From a virus: a stretch of DNA of 62,438 bases. Every line of letters begins with the position of its first letter. The first letter of the stretch is position 1. The stretch covers positions 1 through 62,438 of the IMG/VR virus record IMGVR_UViG_3300050821_004048. One strand, 5' to 3'. Shown here one piece after another: positions 62,317 through 62,438 of the stretch. Made by a program: the position numbers and the translations under genes. A model generated the notes under the pieces. The model was not told the DNA's origin. It did not search any database and saw only the letters and a list, made by a program, of their open reading frames with translations.

Positions 62317-62438
62317 GCCGCCTCCTTTCGGTAGGGTTCAGGAACTCGGTGGGTACCGTCCTGCCAGGTGAGGACCAACTCCCCGATATCACTGACCCCG
62401 AGAGACGCATATGTCCTATTGCCGTCGTTATCTAGGCA
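62313..62438 (-). CDS. 3' end of a gene cut by the right edge
   Basis: The last 41 codons are visible, reading ASLGVSDIGELVLTWQDGTH and ending RKEAA. The start is outside. It overlaps the next gene's GTG by four bases, so it belongs to the same leftward operon. Confidence 0.6.
   Translation of the reverse strand, partial: CLDNDGNRTYASLGVSDIGELVLTWQDGTHRVPEPYRKEAA

Noticed and set aside
1-62438. Integrase, excisionase or clear repressor (lysogeny module)
   Set aside because: None was found in the window. The small helix-turn-helix proteins at 21527 and 61835 are not convincing repressors.

Overview
This window is part of the genome of a tailed double-stranded DNA phage with a long non-contractile tail (siphovirus type), almost certainly one that infects an actinobacterium and most likely Streptomyces. 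The evidence is an HK97-type head module, a tape-measure protein with no sheath gene, and many promoters of the form TTGACA or TGGACA, a 17-18 bp spacer, then TAGRRT, which is the form used by the streptomycete vegetative sigma factor. The sequence is moderately GC-rich, with many small Cys-rich proteins typical of actinophages. I see no integrase or clear repressor, so a lytic lifestyle is likely, although the window covers only part of a genome: genes are cut at both edges.

Layout. (1) 1-7.6 kb, leftward: the start of a prim-pol type primase at the edge, then about 17 small genes, including a TerD-like protein and a ParB-like protein. Many have their own promoter and a purine-rich leader. 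(2) 7.6-22.5 kb, rightward from a divergent promoter region: small genes and two unusual 116-nt tRNA-like RNAs, then the replication and recombination block. That block holds family A DNA polymerase with exonuclease, RuvC-like nuclease, SNF2-type helicase, RecB/Cas4-like nuclease, an HNH endonuclease, a RecA-like (Sak4-type) ATPase and an SSB-like protein with a DLPF tip. A cluster of nine tRNAs plus tRNA debris follows, then three more small genes. (3) 22.5-62.4 kb, leftward: the late genes. In order of transcription (right to left) these are small genes, terminase small and large subunits, small proteins, a very large hendecad-repeat coiled-coil protein, fibre-like beta proteins, portal (fused to a ParB-like domain), protease, major capsid protein, decoration-type proteins, zinc-ribbon proteins, neck proteins, tail tube, frameshifted tail chaperones, tape measure, tail-tip and fibre proteins (one with an inserted Kelch propeller), membrane proteins, an HNH-type protein and a GH25 lysin. 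The rightward and leftward halves meet at a shared terminator near 22.5 kb.

The most interesting points: the 714-residue coiled-coil protein, whose repeats are conserved in protein but not in DNA; an initiator-like tRNA(CAT), together with three genes whose best start codon is ATA or ATT; two leucine tRNAs with short variable loops; a pair of related 116-nt tRNA-like RNAs; a gene-by-gene promoter plus leader architecture used on both strands; one terminal beta module shared by three structural proteins; and a Kelch propeller inserted into a fibre domain. Three single-base frame breaks in late genes could be real or could be sequence errors, and this should be settled first.
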